In this document: positions 10,365 to 22,292 of the stretch, one piece after another
Layout of the letters: each line of letters starts with the position of its first letter
Numbering within the stretch: position 1 is the first letter of the stretch
DNA from: Mycocentrospora acerina
Lineage: Eukaryota > Ascomycota > Dothideomycetes > Pleosporales
DNA length: 64,000 nucleotides
Assembly (NCBI GenBank): GCA_022701365.1
Contig: JAKUHH010000049.1
Location: 62,807 to 126,806 of the forward strand
Direction of reading: 5' to 3'
The notes under the pieces: generated by a model
The model's input: the letters and a program-made list of their open reading frames with translations, nothing else
What the model was told of the DNA's origin: nothing
Databases searched by the model: none
Made by a program: the position numbers and the translations under genes

Positions 10365-12093
10365 TCATCTGTCCAAAACTTCTCCTTTTATTGGAACATG
10401 AATCAACTTCGTCACGCATGTACCATCGTCGAGGATTCTGGTTTCTTCCTCGATCCTATAGCCCTTCCATTTTGGAATGAGTCTGATCCACACAAACCAG
10501 TACAATAAGCCAAAGATAATTCTAATTGAAAGTTATTAAACAAAAATTCTCTAGGAGCTCTTTACTTACACGCTAATTCCTACTACTGCATATGTCGCGT
10601 ACCAAATGCCTCCAGTTTTGGTCCCACCTCTGGGCGGAAAGAACGGTGCAGCTAGTAATGCAATGCTCAGTACGATTCGTAATACAACAGCTAATTTCCA
10701 TGCCTTAAATGGTCTCTTGAGGTCTGGTCGTTTATATCTAAGCCAAAGTAGTCCGACTGAAATTGCCAATGCAAACACTTGACCAGGATACCCTTCCACC
10801 TCCAGGATAAACGAGTAGACTTCTCCTGAAGGCGGAAGTAAAATCACAAGAAGTGAAGGAATGTAATGTACAACAAGCCCACCGAGTGGTGCGTTGAAAG
10901 GCTTGGAGGAGGCAAGAAGGTGAGAGAAGGGCAAGAAACCTTGCCGTGCTATTTCTTGATTGAGACGCGCCTACAAGTCTTAAGTCAATTTTGATCTACT
11001 TCCAGAAAAAAAAACTTACCAAAGCAAATGTTACAACCATAACGTTGCCGGCTCCAGATAATGCAACCGCGAGAGGGAGAATAATCTTTCCCACAGTGGC
11101 GCCAAAGACCTTTTCGAAAAATAATGCCGCAATAAGTTCTTTGCTACTCTTGATTTCTTCCAAAGGTATGACGATGAAGTACGCAACGTTGACAAGTGAA
11201 TATAATATGCACGCTGTGACAAGCGCAGTGATAGAAACTGATTTGAGGGTTCTGACAGGATCGCGCACCTCGTTCATGACATTGTTAACATTCTGGAGAC
11301 CTGCGTATGAATAAAAGACTTTGAAAAGCGCGGTTGAGATAACGCCCCAGCTCCATTCTGTATCTTTCCACAAATCTGACCCTTTTGGAAAATGACTCTT
11401 TCGTCCATCGAGTCCTTGAGGCCGAAAGACGACAACAAAGAGACCTGAAAAGATCATAAAGATGACCAGTCCAACTTTTATCCACCCGAGGATATTTTGA
11501 ATTCGAATTCCAGTTTTCATGAAGCATCCGTGTATTATTGTTATTACAGTCAGGAGAGTGACAGCCAGTGCTTTGCGCAAGAAGTCTGTAGCTTCGATGC
11601 CGAAGGCGTACAAGGTGTACTGCGCAAAAACGATGCAGTTGCTCACCGTGAATCCCAAAAGTACGGCCTGTACAGCCATCAGTGTACTTGCGAGGAATCG
11701 AGGCTTGCGGTAGGTGAACTCTAGATACACTTTCTCTCCACCGCTGCGTGGGAGCATGCATCCATACTCTAGACTCACGGCTAATCCGCAAGCTGCAATA
11801 ATGGCACCTAGAATCCAGAGTGATAAGCTTAGTCCCACACTTCCAACTGCTTTTACAATGACCCCTGGGGTCGCAAAGATGCCGCTTCCTATAACGCGCG
11901 ACATAACGAGGATATATGCACTGGGCCAGCTGATTGTTCTTCCAAGAGTTGAAGTTTCTGGAAGGACATCATCTTCGATAGATCGTGTGACTCCTTCGGG
12001 AACTGAGGTATCATGATTTCCAAAATATATCTTTGGGCTATCAGTGTCTGATATAGTTGATGATAATAGAGGCTGTTGCTCTGCGTGAGACAT
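10365..12093 (-). CDS. Amino-acid permease, MUP1-type (LAT family), likely methionine uptake
   Basis: Predicted exons, in transcript order, are 12093-11020, 10970-10570 and 10521-10365, giving 543 residues. The joins restore VTFALARLNQEIARQGFLP and GISVIIFGLLYWFVWIRLIP. The hydrophilic N-terminus (about 50 residues) is followed by about 12 membrane segments. The first contains the substrate-binding signature GSGIFATPG, as in the APC superfamily, and RSGGEKVYLEF follows segment 3, as in fungal high-affinity methionine permeases. The cytoplasmic tail is short and charged (KWKGYRIEEETRILDDG). MUP1 proteins import methionine at the plasma membrane and are regulated by ubiquitin-driven endocytosis. 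Methionine specificity is inferred from family resemblance only. Confidence 0.87.
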
Positions 12094-14832
12094 GATGGGG
12101 AATTCTTAACAATCTTGATCCTATCTCTGTCACTAGGAGGGAGAGATATGTTGACAACTTTCTCCAGGTGACCATCAGATGGCATAATTGTCAGCAATTA
12201 GCATCATATACGGGTTGAATGTCGTACTTCCCAAAATCAGGTTAGTGTGGTTGCCGCGTCGATTAGAACGCGTTGATTGGCCACGTGCAATCTTGTGTAA
12301 CATCACGCCATCTTGAGCTTAGCTGACGATTTATAGGATTGCAAAGCAAACGACAAGACACTAGTGTGTTGCTGTACACAACAATCTTTACACATTGATA
12401 AGCTACAGAAGTGAGCTGACTACTCGAGGAAAAGCTGAATATGATAATATGGTATTATAAAGCGAAGTACAGCAACAAAATTCCTTCTGATAAATAGTGT
12501 TGACTTTTGGCTTCGCCTCAACATGCAACAGTATCACAGCTTCTAGCAAGCTCAGGTACATCCAAAACTTGATGTGCTTTTCCACCCTAAAAACCCCAAA
12601 ACTCGAGCGAACAAAACTTGTTCTCATGTGGTAGTTCAAGTTCAATAATTAATTTTGGATAAAGACCACATTACAAATCGCAGCATTTGAGTAATCACAC
12701 GCACTTTAAACCCGGGAACGTTTTCCAAGCATCGAACAACATACGCAAAGTGAATAAATGTGCGATTACTGTCAGTACACTGCTCTATTCCAATATGACA
12801 TTTAAGCCAAAAAATGTTCTATGGTCTGTCATCGATAGACCACGAGATAGAACAGTGCATATCCTCTGCGCGAAAAATTAACAAGCTCTGCTATGCACGA
12901 TGGGTGGAAAATCTCAACAAACACATGTTACCAAAAGGTAGATACGTAACTAGTTAGCGAGTAAGAACTTACTGAAAATCGCAATACAGCTATTTGAAAT
13001 GAGAGCACAGTCATTGTCTTCAGATTTTTAAAAATTACGTTTTAATCATATTTTACTTGAGCTAACAATCTGACTTCTTGATGCAGTTTAGTGTTCAATT
13101 CACTTAGCAGCATCCAAGGGGTATTGCAGCTTCCAATTAGAGGCAGCTCTGTTCACCAGTCTAAAACTTCTGACAAAAGTTCAAGGATTCGCATCAATCA
13201 ATGAAGAGCCATATAATCATATTTACAGCTCAGAGTAAAAGTACAGCTAGAAGAAAGATAATATAAAGATTCACTACATAATAGACAATCATATACAAAA
13301 TTCATCACGAGGTTGAAATACTGTATGTTTTAGAGTGTAATGGTTCTGACAACAGATATAATATGCCCATATATTTGAAAATTCGAGCAATAGATCAACG
13401 CATTAGCCAATTACATCTACCTTCCACCAACATCGTTACTAAAATCTGACTTACTGTAGCTTGCATAAATTCTAGCATGTTAGCTTTTAGTTTCTCATAC
13501 TTCCTAACGTATTCATCCGCTTATACCGTTGAAAAAATTAAACATTTTTTTTGTTTCTCCTTTTAGTTGCAAGTACCTACCATCTTTCGTCTCTGCTACC
13601 TCAAACTGATGTGCTATTTTTCAAATTCAATCTACACTACGAAAAGACCGCTATTTTACCCTTATCTGGCACTGAAGGATGTTCGACAACGTGAACTGAT
13701 CGTATAACGCGCAAGAAATTTACGGTACTTGCTCTGAGTATGATGTGATACTTTAGAATTTTCTCTTAAGTACTCATAGAAGGCATTCCGGTCCAGTTTA
13801 TTGAATTGCAGCCTGTTAGCAGCCGACATTGCTTAATTCGTCTTACAATCTTTACTGTCAAAAATCAAATCAGCTTTCCCTGCTCCATACCACCTCACTA
13901 AATGGTTAGCATCACAGATCTGTCTTCTACGGTAACCACAGTCATCGGGAAACTTGCTCCATCTCGCGTATGTCACTTCATTGGCTGCAAGAATCACTCT
14001 CAGGTCGCATACCGATACTTGGAAGTGACCATCAAGATGAACTTGAAGAATTGATCTGGCTTGTGCATATTTTAGTCGTATGTTTGCGAGAGCTTCGTTT
14101 CTACGCTTGGAATATACTTATTTAGGGGCAGTGGTGATTGCCTCAGCTTTGGTCTGCAAGATGCGTGAAGAAAAGGCAAGGAAAATTTAAACTCTATGTC
14201 ATTAATTCCGTAGAGCCGGAGTATCTAAATTTGATTGTCAATGATTTGTTGGACAGAGCCTGTTGTAGGGAGTGGCAAATAAGCTATGCAACGATAACAA
14301 CTAGTTGACAGCAATCAAGGATTGTAGAAACAGAGTGAATATCGCTGGCAAATCGACTGGGACGACATCACAAAGTGGTGCACGTTTTAACTTCCCGTGG
14401 GAGAATCTAGGTATTAAGGGCTTAGATTACTGTTTGCCGAATAAAATGATTTGGCGAGTCAGTTTAGCAGCTCTCTTCCAGCTTTGGAAAACGCAGCTGC
14501 TGTTCGCTGCAAAAGCCACATAATTATACACGTTAACCTCGGTCGGGAAGGGGTTTACAGAAAACGAATCAAAGCGGAAGAACTTTAATCATTAATCTCA
14601 AGCTACTTCGCCTTTCTTGTTTAACCCAGCAAGCGATTCCCGTTGGATTTCGAGATGGCATTAGTGAAACATTTTGCCGTCGGGAAAAGCAGGCGAGATA
14701 CCCCGCCCAGCGAAAGAAACTAGTGCCACCTTGGAAATTTACGTGCGCCCTATTGTCGAGCTGTAGCTGGGTAGATACAATAAATACAACAAAGAGACTG
14801 AGCCCGAATCGATTGAACATCACAAACAAGTC
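12094..14832. other. Long gene-poor stretch
   Basis: About 2.7 kb without a gene that I can support. Open frames here are short, AT-biased and resemble no family. The left end presumably carries the permease promoter and the right end the dehydratase promoter. No clear repeat ends were found. Confidence 0.45.
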
Positions 14833-16132
14833 ATGGAAGTTGTGCAGCCTCAGCGGCTTTGGACTGAGACTCCCTTAAGGGAGTCGTATGCGCTCTCACA
14901 AGCCGCAGGATGGTATAACATTCTACTTATTTTCTTTCACTTCGTTACCAAAACTAATCTACAGTAGCAGAGTTTTTCTCAAGCTTGAGAATCTCCAGCC
15001 CTCAGGCTCATTCAAATCACGGTATGCTAGTCTTGTATATTTGTGCCCAAACCAGGCTCAAAAGTAACACGTTTCCAGAGGCATCGGCTACTTCATCCAG
15101 CGCCGACTAAAAGAAATACCACATGACTCAGCTTCAGTACCACACATCTTCTCCTCGAGCGGAGGAAATGCCGGACTTGCCGCTGTCCATGCATCTCGTG
15201 CCCTCGGTGTTCCTTGCACAGTCGTGGTTCCTCTTACTACCAAGCCGCTTATGATTACCAAGCTCAGAGCAGCAGGTGCGCATGACGTAGTGCAGCATGG
15301 TCCAACGTGGACAGATGCGGATACATACTTAAGGACTGAAGTTATGTTGCAGGTTTGTATTTCCCCCAAGCACAAATAGAATTGCGAGAGTTATTTGCGA
15401 ACCAACAAATTTGTCTTGTTCGAATAAAACTAAGTCACTTATTAGGCTGGATCATCCGCCATATACGCTCCACCATTCGACCATCCCGATGTCTGGACTG
15501 GCCACAGTACCATCATACAAGAGATTGTTACTCAGCTTCCTGGATCCGCCCCTCCAGATGTTGTGATATGCAGTGTTGGAGGAGGGGGTTTGTTCAACGG
15601 CATCAATCAAGGTCTTCGGGATCTCCAACTCTCAGAGTCAACCATTGTAGTTGCAGTTGAAACTGAAGGCGCAGAATCGCTAAATGCCAGTATCAAAGCC
15701 GGGCATCTTATCACATTGCCCAGCATCACATCCCAGGCTACAAGCTTAGGTGCTGTGCGTGTGACACAGCGATCGCTAGAGTATGCATTGAGTCCAAACG
15801 TCAAGAGTGTGGTTATCCCTGATGCCGAGGCAGCGATGGGGTGTTGGAGACTTGCAGATGATGAGAGAATGATGGTAGAGATGGCTTGTGGGGTTAATGT
15901 TGCATTATGCTATAATGGCAAGCTGGAGCAAGTGTTAGGTCGAAAAGTCAAGTCTGACGATAAGATCGTAATTATTCTTTGCGGAGGAAGCAATGTAACT
16001 ATGGAAATGCTGTGGAAGTGGAGGGCCGAGTATGGTTGGGTTCAGGAGAATTCGGATATCGGTACGTGTAGAGCAAGTGGAAGTCCGTTTGTGCCAAGTA
16101 ACATCGCCGCCACGCTTGCAGCGAATAACTAA
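14833..16132 (+). CDS. L-serine/L-threonine dehydratase (PLP fold type II)
   Basis: Predicted exons are 14833-14912, 14968-15021, 15079-15352 and 15446-16132, giving 364 residues, the usual size. The enzyme deaminates serine to pyruvate (and threonine to 2-oxobutyrate) using pyridoxal phosphate. Joins restore LSQAAGCRVFLKLENLQPSG, SFKSRGIGYF and VMLQAGSSAIYAPPFDHPD. Lys43 in PSGSFKSRG is the predicted Schiff-base lysine. SSSGGNAGLA binds the cofactor or substrate carboxylate, and CSVGGGGLFNG is the glycine-rich phosphate loop. C-terminal LCGGSN is the usual cofactor-ring contact. The acceptor of intron 1 could also be four bases earlier; the chosen one gives the conserved Cys-Arg-Val order. 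The role is likely amino-acid catabolism in cytosol or mitochondria. Confidence 0.92.
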
Positions 16133-16197
16133 ATTTCATAAGATGGCTATTTGACGCTACATTAAGTAAAAATACTAAGCACCAAATCCGATTCGAT

Positions 16198-18591
16198 CTA
16201 TTTTACAGCCGTCAATTGCTTCACATATTGTTGCCACACACTAACAAAGTCTTTTCTGTCGCCCTTGTTCTGGAAGCGAATCTCAAGCTCTGAATACCCA
16301 AAACGATTGAGATTACCCACACGACTCTTCGCTCCTGCATTCTTAAGTGAAAATGATCCATCGTATCCATAATCAGAGTCAGAATGTATAGTGTTAATAG
16401 AAGCCGCAGACGACGCAATGGACATCTGTACATTCGGATGAGATGAACTTGACGTGTTTGGGGATACTGAATGACTCGGAGATAGTTGCGTTGAATCTCG
16501 TCGCCGTGCGATTGTACCAGCTAAATCCCCGATCGTTGACGAGTATGACGATTTTCGTCGCTGGAAGAGCTTGTCGCGACTCCATTTCCCAGGATCTCTA
16601 GAGAACGAAAGAGACAGTTTATCGCTGGATTTCTTGCAAACATCCTCAGAAAGCCACTGGAAAATATAGTGTGGTTCTTCGACCCAGTGCCCTTTTTCTT
16701 CGGGGAGAGCACTTGTGTAAAACAATAACATTAGCACGTCAACGGTTCTGGGACCATCGATTCCCTCGTGCTCTTCAGATGTGCGCCACAGGCGGAGATT
16801 CTTGCCACGACATTCAGGTTTGTTTAAGTTAGAGGATATGGTGAGAATAGAACGGTCGAACAACAAGTCTCCAGCGTCTTTGCTGTTATTTGTATACAGC
16901 AAAGTTTGCAACTTTAAGCTAGATTCGTGACCAGTAAACGTGTACTTGATATTAGTACATCGTTTGTCCAGCCTCCCAAACGAGGAACGCGGAAAGTCGA
17001 TAGACACATCGCCATCTGGATAAGAGGTTGACAAAGGTATGCTTGGTCCAGTAGCTGGAAACTTTTGTGTCATCCAAACCTTTACCTCTTTGCCTGATCG
17101 ATAAACAGACCGAATAGAGATCCCTGCGTCCTCGCGATAACGCCAATGAATGTCACATTCGCGTGACTCAACTCCGGAACAGGTAGTTCGTTCGACCTGG
17201 ACTTTTCGACACAGCTTGTTCCATTCGAGGGCACCTTCACCCAGGGCAATGGTCGCAAGCGACGTAATGGAGAATTTGGATCGAAGTGAGTGCGAGGACA
17301 TAAGTTCTTCAGGTGTTGGGCCCGCTTGAATGTTGTCTCCTTCATTAGTAGCAGCAAGCTGTTCCCCAGCGGACAAACTAATGCTGGACCGGAATGTAGA
17401 AATAGATGGCGACCTGTTCGTGCTCACCGATTGAGATGGGGATCTAGGAGAATGCGCCCAAGAAACGGGTGCGAAATACGATTGGTTGACATTTGAGTCC
17501 AGTGCTTCAGATATCGTTGGCGATAAAGTTATATGATCTGGTCGGACTGTCGCTGTAGATTCACTCAGATCCTGAAAAGGGTCAAATCGCGAAAAATTGC
17601 CTGAGTGATCAGTCTCGAGGGTGTATGTTCGCTGCGGGACCTGCGGCAGATTTTGTACTTCACGTCTCACCGCATCGCTCGGGCCAAGATGCGTCCTCTT
17701 CTCCACTGCAGTACGCTTTGCGCGGTTCTCCTCAATGATAATAGCGTCTTCCAGTTCTCGTCGCAGATGGTAGAGAATGGCGGCTGTCTGTGCATCTCCG
17801 CTTGGAGCTGCCGCTGGTGTGTCACCAAGCGACAGTGGCCGGGAAATACTAGCCTCTTGGGCCACACGATCGTCTTCAGTTTTCAACCAACGACTGAAAA
17901 CAACCCAGTCTTTGTAGAGCTGATCTGCTTCTGACGGGGCAGGCAGCGCTTGCGGAGCTGCTACATATGTCGAGCTTCCGAGCGCGTTACTCGTGTACCA
18001 CTGACCTCCCAGGCTCATAGAACGGAAAGGAGTAGAGTCAAGGAGACGCTGGGTCTTCTTAGTCGCTTCGAGATGTAGCCGCCTAATACCTATTAGCATT
18101 TTGTAAAATGAAGCGTCCAAACTGCATACAGTTGTAGAAATGAGATACACATCTGCAGTGCTTGGTAATGCCCCGTTATCTGCTTCCTCAACCCGTCGAT
18201 CTCTTTCTCTTTTCCCATGTACTTGATCGTATAGACCATTTTTGTGAAATTCATCCTTCTGTCGACCAAGTTTTCTGCATATGGCTTGATGCTTTTCTCA
18301 CATTTCTGTAATGTCTCCTGAAAGTCTCCGCAGGGAAAGGGTAACGGCTTGCCAAATTCTTTCATTAGTTCATCTAACTGAACTAGGCAATGATGAAAGG
18401 TTTTGAACTCGCGGACAAGTGCTTCGACTTGTGCTTCCGAATTCTCGTTGGCATCTATATACCGTAAGTTTGCTTCGGGACAGAATGGCGAGGCATGTAA
18501 TTTAGCAAATAGTACCTTTAAAAGCAAGGTAAATTCTTGTAGATACCTCCAAGAGCTTCACAACGTCCGACGGGCTAAAACCAAACGACAT
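16198..18591 (-). CDS. Orphan protein with fungal STAND-N-terminal-like domain
   Basis: Predicted exons, in transcript order, are 18591-18516, 18454-18130 and 18082-16198, giving 761 residues. The start MSFGFSPSDVVKLLE, followed by STRIYLAFKD and a helical region of about 130 residues, resembles the helical N-terminal domains found in fungal STAND/NLR-like and ankyrin proteins. Here no P-loop, NACHT/NB-ARC, ankyrin or WD repeats follow. The middle is Ser/Thr-rich and probably disordered. A conserved-looking beta-rich part (VERTTCSGVESRECDIHWRY to PHYIFQWLSEDV) lies around residues 430-620, with a second Ser-rich linker and a short C-terminal module (GYSELEIRFQNKGDRKDFV). The second intron could alternatively be 59 nt, which changes about six residues. 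Function unknown; it ends 65 bases from the convergent dehydratase gene. Confidence 0.78.
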
Positions 18592-19555
18592 GGTCAGCGC
18601 CGCGCTCGAGCGTAGCTCTAGTCGACGAAAGACTTCTCATGCACTGCTGGTGTCGCTCGCTCGCATATCGAGTGCTATTGCACGAGCACTCATCTGCTGG
18701 TTTGTCAAAGGATGGGACTGAAGTAGAAGTCATCAATATCTCGCGACCTCGCAGGGTTACCCCAAAAACAAACAGTTCCCGTGTGCTGAGGCTGAGCAGG
18801 TTGCCAGGCACGCGCCTAGTACCACTCTTCAGCATGGGGCTAGTCACATTGTGCTTCACACTCCGAGGCTTGTTGACAGGTGCATGTTCCCTTTATTTAT
18901 CTGCGTGGCGCAAGCTAAATTCCTGACTGTGTTGTGGTAGAGGGGAGCGACGACCAATCAGGTCGCAAGCGACCAGCACGTTGGTCTCTGAACCGTCAAT
19001 ATCAACGTTCAACTCCTTCCACCGAGTCTAGCATATATGCACATAACTCTTCACGCAGGCTGACCACCTGAGAGTGATTTGTTTAAACTTCATGGGGTTG
19101 ATATCGTTACCGCATCACTCTCTGTCTACTTATTGCTAACGTGATGGTGCCGCGGCGGATCGACTTTGTTTCATGCAGGGATCGCGCACGCGGTCGTAGG
19201 TATCTGACATTTGAGATCTTTAGCCTTCCTGCAGTATTCGATATTGTCTGTGGCGCACACATGGGTAAAGTGGATTGCAGGGATCGTCGAACCTTGCAGA
19301 CGAGCTCGTTCACCGAGAGCGTTTCTGCCTTGGGCGGTGCAATGCCTTCGAGATATGTCACGCTTGAACGGCTTAATGGTGGAGGCTGAAGCTCTTTGTA
19401 TTCTCTTATGAAGAAGCACATCCCCGGACGGCTCTGGTCAACAACGATACAGAAACAATCGGAATTTGCCTGCAGTCACATAAATCTTTCTTAGTAGTGT
19501 CTAGTATTCGAAGGGGACCAGATAAGGATCTTCCACTGTACGCCACACCTCCAAG
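18592..19555. promoter_or_regulatory. Shared divergent intergenic region, STAND-like gene / phosphate transporter
   Basis: About 960 bases between two divergent starts. A CACGTT hexamer at 18977-18982 matches the weaker Pho4/NUC-1 E-box form and may matter for the phosphate transporter. Open frames here have no recognisable product. Regulation is inference. Confidence 0.3.
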
Positions 19556-21691
19556 ATGGGTGTTCGTAACTGGATGAAGCGGCCAATGACCGTTCGTGGT
19601 CACCACCTTGGAGTTGAGGATTTGACAAAAGGTCAACAGGGTATCCCAGTATGAGTCTCTCGCTCTCACGCACTTTGACAAAGAAATATCACTGATTTCT
19701 CCAGGAATCAAAGCGTCGCAAGTGGACTCTCCAAACTATCGATGCGTCACCCTTTCAATTCTGGGTCGTGATAGTCGCGGGAATCGGATTCCTGACTGAT
19801 TCCTTTGGCCTGTTTGCACTGAATGTTGTCACTCCTATGATCGGCTACGTATACTGGTCGGATAACAGAAACGATGATGGGGTCCCGCAAATTCCCTCCT
19901 CTGTCAAAACAGCCATGATGTGCTCGACACTTGCAGGAACCATGATCGGTCAAGTTGCTTTCGGTTTTGCAGCTGATGTGATGGGTAGGAGGAAAATGTA
20001 TGGACTCGAGCTGGTGGTCATCATTGTGGGTACCATGCTTTTACTCATGAGCTCGAATGGAGAGAGAAATAGTATGAATGTTGGTGGCTGGCTCATCACA
20101 TGGAGAGCAATCATGGGTAAGTCGTAATTCGTATCTGCGTTGGCTGCTATTGCTTCTTTAATAGAGGCTTTGCATCAGAATCACTGAGCTCTCATCTTAC
20201 CCTCTTTTCTTATGATCACTTCTACTCCAGCTGACATATCATCGCCATTAGGTGTGGGCATCGGTGCGGATTATCCGCTAAGCGCTTCGATTACAGCTGA
20301 ATTTGCCCCAAGGAAACATCGTGCGCGAATGATGAGCTGGGTATTCTTCGCACAGCCGATGGGCCAGTTGCTCGCTAATGTCTTATCCTTGGCAGCAGTA
20401 GAAGGATACAAGCCGTACATCACGAACATGGAACATTCATGTCCTGTAGACGACGTAGAATGTTTTCGTGCGATTGATCGATTGTGGCGACTTGTGGTTG
20501 GCATTGGAATTATTCCGGCAGTTTTGGCACTCGCTTTCCGCTTCACCATACCCGAAAGCCCTCGCTACAAACTTGACGTATTGCAAAACGTTTCGGCTGT
20601 CTACGAAGACACCAAAAACTATTTTGGTGCTCCGGAACTTCAAGCTGAGCATGGGGAACTGGAGATCTTTCCCACGATGTCGGCTACTTCAAATGGTCAC
20701 GTACCAAGTCATACGAGACGCTCGTCTTGCTCTTCTGAGATAGCCCCAGAAGATGTCATGGACAGCGATAGCGAGTCTGAAGGAAGACGCAGTGAGGTAT
20801 ACCGTCGTCCCGTTGTCTTGTCAGTCCAACTCGCGCCAGGTGACCCAAACTTCGTTCCACCCCTTGCATCCATTTCAGACGCCAAGAACTTCTTCATCAC
20901 CGAAGGAAACTGGCAATATCTTCTTGGGACATCACTTGCATGGCTATTCCTTGATTTTTCCTTTTATGGCTTGGGCTTGTCATCGCCGCAGATTGTAAGT
21001 CACATATGGCAGGATCCAGCGAAGGCGCGACCAGCTGTCTTCTCATCACTCCAGGACAACAGCTTGCACACGCTTATCATGGTATCTATCGGAACAACGA
21101 TTGGAGGCCTGCTCATGATCAAAGTCATCAAATATGCCTCGCCAAAGGTCATCCAGTTCTGGGGCTTTGTCGTGTTGTCTGTGCTCTTCATCGTCACAGG
21201 GAGTGCATGGACGAGCTTGCTAGACAACAGCCGATCAGGCTTGATCGTGTTGTATGTGCTGAGCCACATTGCGTTCAATTTGGGACCTAACGTTACGACT
21301 TTTATTGTGAGTTTACCAACTTTTTCATGTCGCATCTGCTCACCAGTCGCAGATTCCTGCGGAGATTTTCCCAACCCGATATCGCTGCACGTGCCATGGA
21401 ATTGCTGCGGCATCAGGGAAATTGGGATCGTGGGTCGTGCAAATCTTTTTGGCCTACGCGTTCAGAGGCAATAGCCGAACACAGGACTATGAATGGGAGC
21501 GCAAAAACTTTGGCCACGTTCTGCAAGTGATGAGCGCATTTATGGTAGCGGGAGCGGTTACAACATACTTCCTCGTTCCGGAGACTAGGGATCACGATAA
21601 CAAATCCAGGACTTTAGAGGTATTGGCATGCGGGAAAAAGGTCATTGACGAGCTAAACCGACAGCGACAAAGGGAGGATGATTACGACTAG
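19556..21691 (+). CDS. Inorganic phosphate transporter, PHO84-like MFS symporter
   Basis: Predicted exons are 19556-19648, 19705-20116, 20252-21306 and 21353-21691, giving 632 residues. The family imports phosphate with protons at the plasma membrane. Visible: GIGFLTDSFGLFALNVVTPM (membrane segment 1), DVMGRRKMYGLE (MFS loop 2-3 signature), GVGIGADYPLSA (segment 4 signature), FTIPESPRYKLD before the central loop, and PAEIFPTRYRCTCHG before segment 11. Joins restore RAIMGVGIGADYP and TTFIIPAEIFPTRY. The central loop (about 130 residues) is rich in Ser and acidic residues and longer than usual, so may be regulated by phosphorylation. In-frame ATGs at 19556, 19574 and 19586 are all possible; I took the first, which has A at -3. 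Confidence 0.9.
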
Positions 21692-22292
21692 GCTGTCATG
21701 GGTCCAGTGTGGTAAATTGTAATGTGTACCTTTTTCTGATGTCAGCAGTTGGTTTAAATTCATAAGATTAAGATTATGCATGGCCTTAGTTTAATAATGA
21801 CTCTTTTGTGATGATCATGAATCTCGACAAATCCGCCCGTTCGCTCACACTGCGCACTTGGGGTATTTTACCATTGTGCATGCGATTTTCCGTAGACCAT
21901 GCAACTCACTGGCCGACTCAGTATCTACATAGACAGTATACAGTTCATAATGGCTGATCAAAGCGCGAGCGAGAAATTAAGTGAGACGGGCGTATTACTT
22001 CGAGCAGGGATTAAAGTGGAGAGCGCTTAATCGAACTGCGGGAGCGGTCGAGCGTTGAATTGATATGGGGCGCCTAAGCTTGGCCAGGCCATCGGATTGG
22101 TCTGTTATTGATCTGCTGTCCGCCTTGCTCGTTTTGTTTGCCAGCAAAGGTGACTGTGCCACAAGTTCCAGGTAGTGAAGAAATATCCTGCGAAACATCA
22201 GCCCCGTGTCGATGATCTTTAAGCTCAAGAATTCGCATTTTGTCAAAACCTCTGATTCCCCAGCATCTCAGTGGGCTCATTCGTTTTGAAAA
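21692..22292. other. Intergenic, no gene seen
   Basis: Spacer between the phosphate transporter and the DUF3433 gene on the same strand. It presumably holds the terminator of the first and promoter of the second. Nothing else recognised. Confidence 0.4.

Noticed and set aside
14305..14829. Two short open frames before the serine dehydratase
   Set aside because: No recognisable product and no splice partner; treated as chance.
19107..19421. Overlapping open frames on both strands upstream of the phosphate transporter
   Set aside because: No family resemblance; overlapping frames on both strands in an intergenic region.
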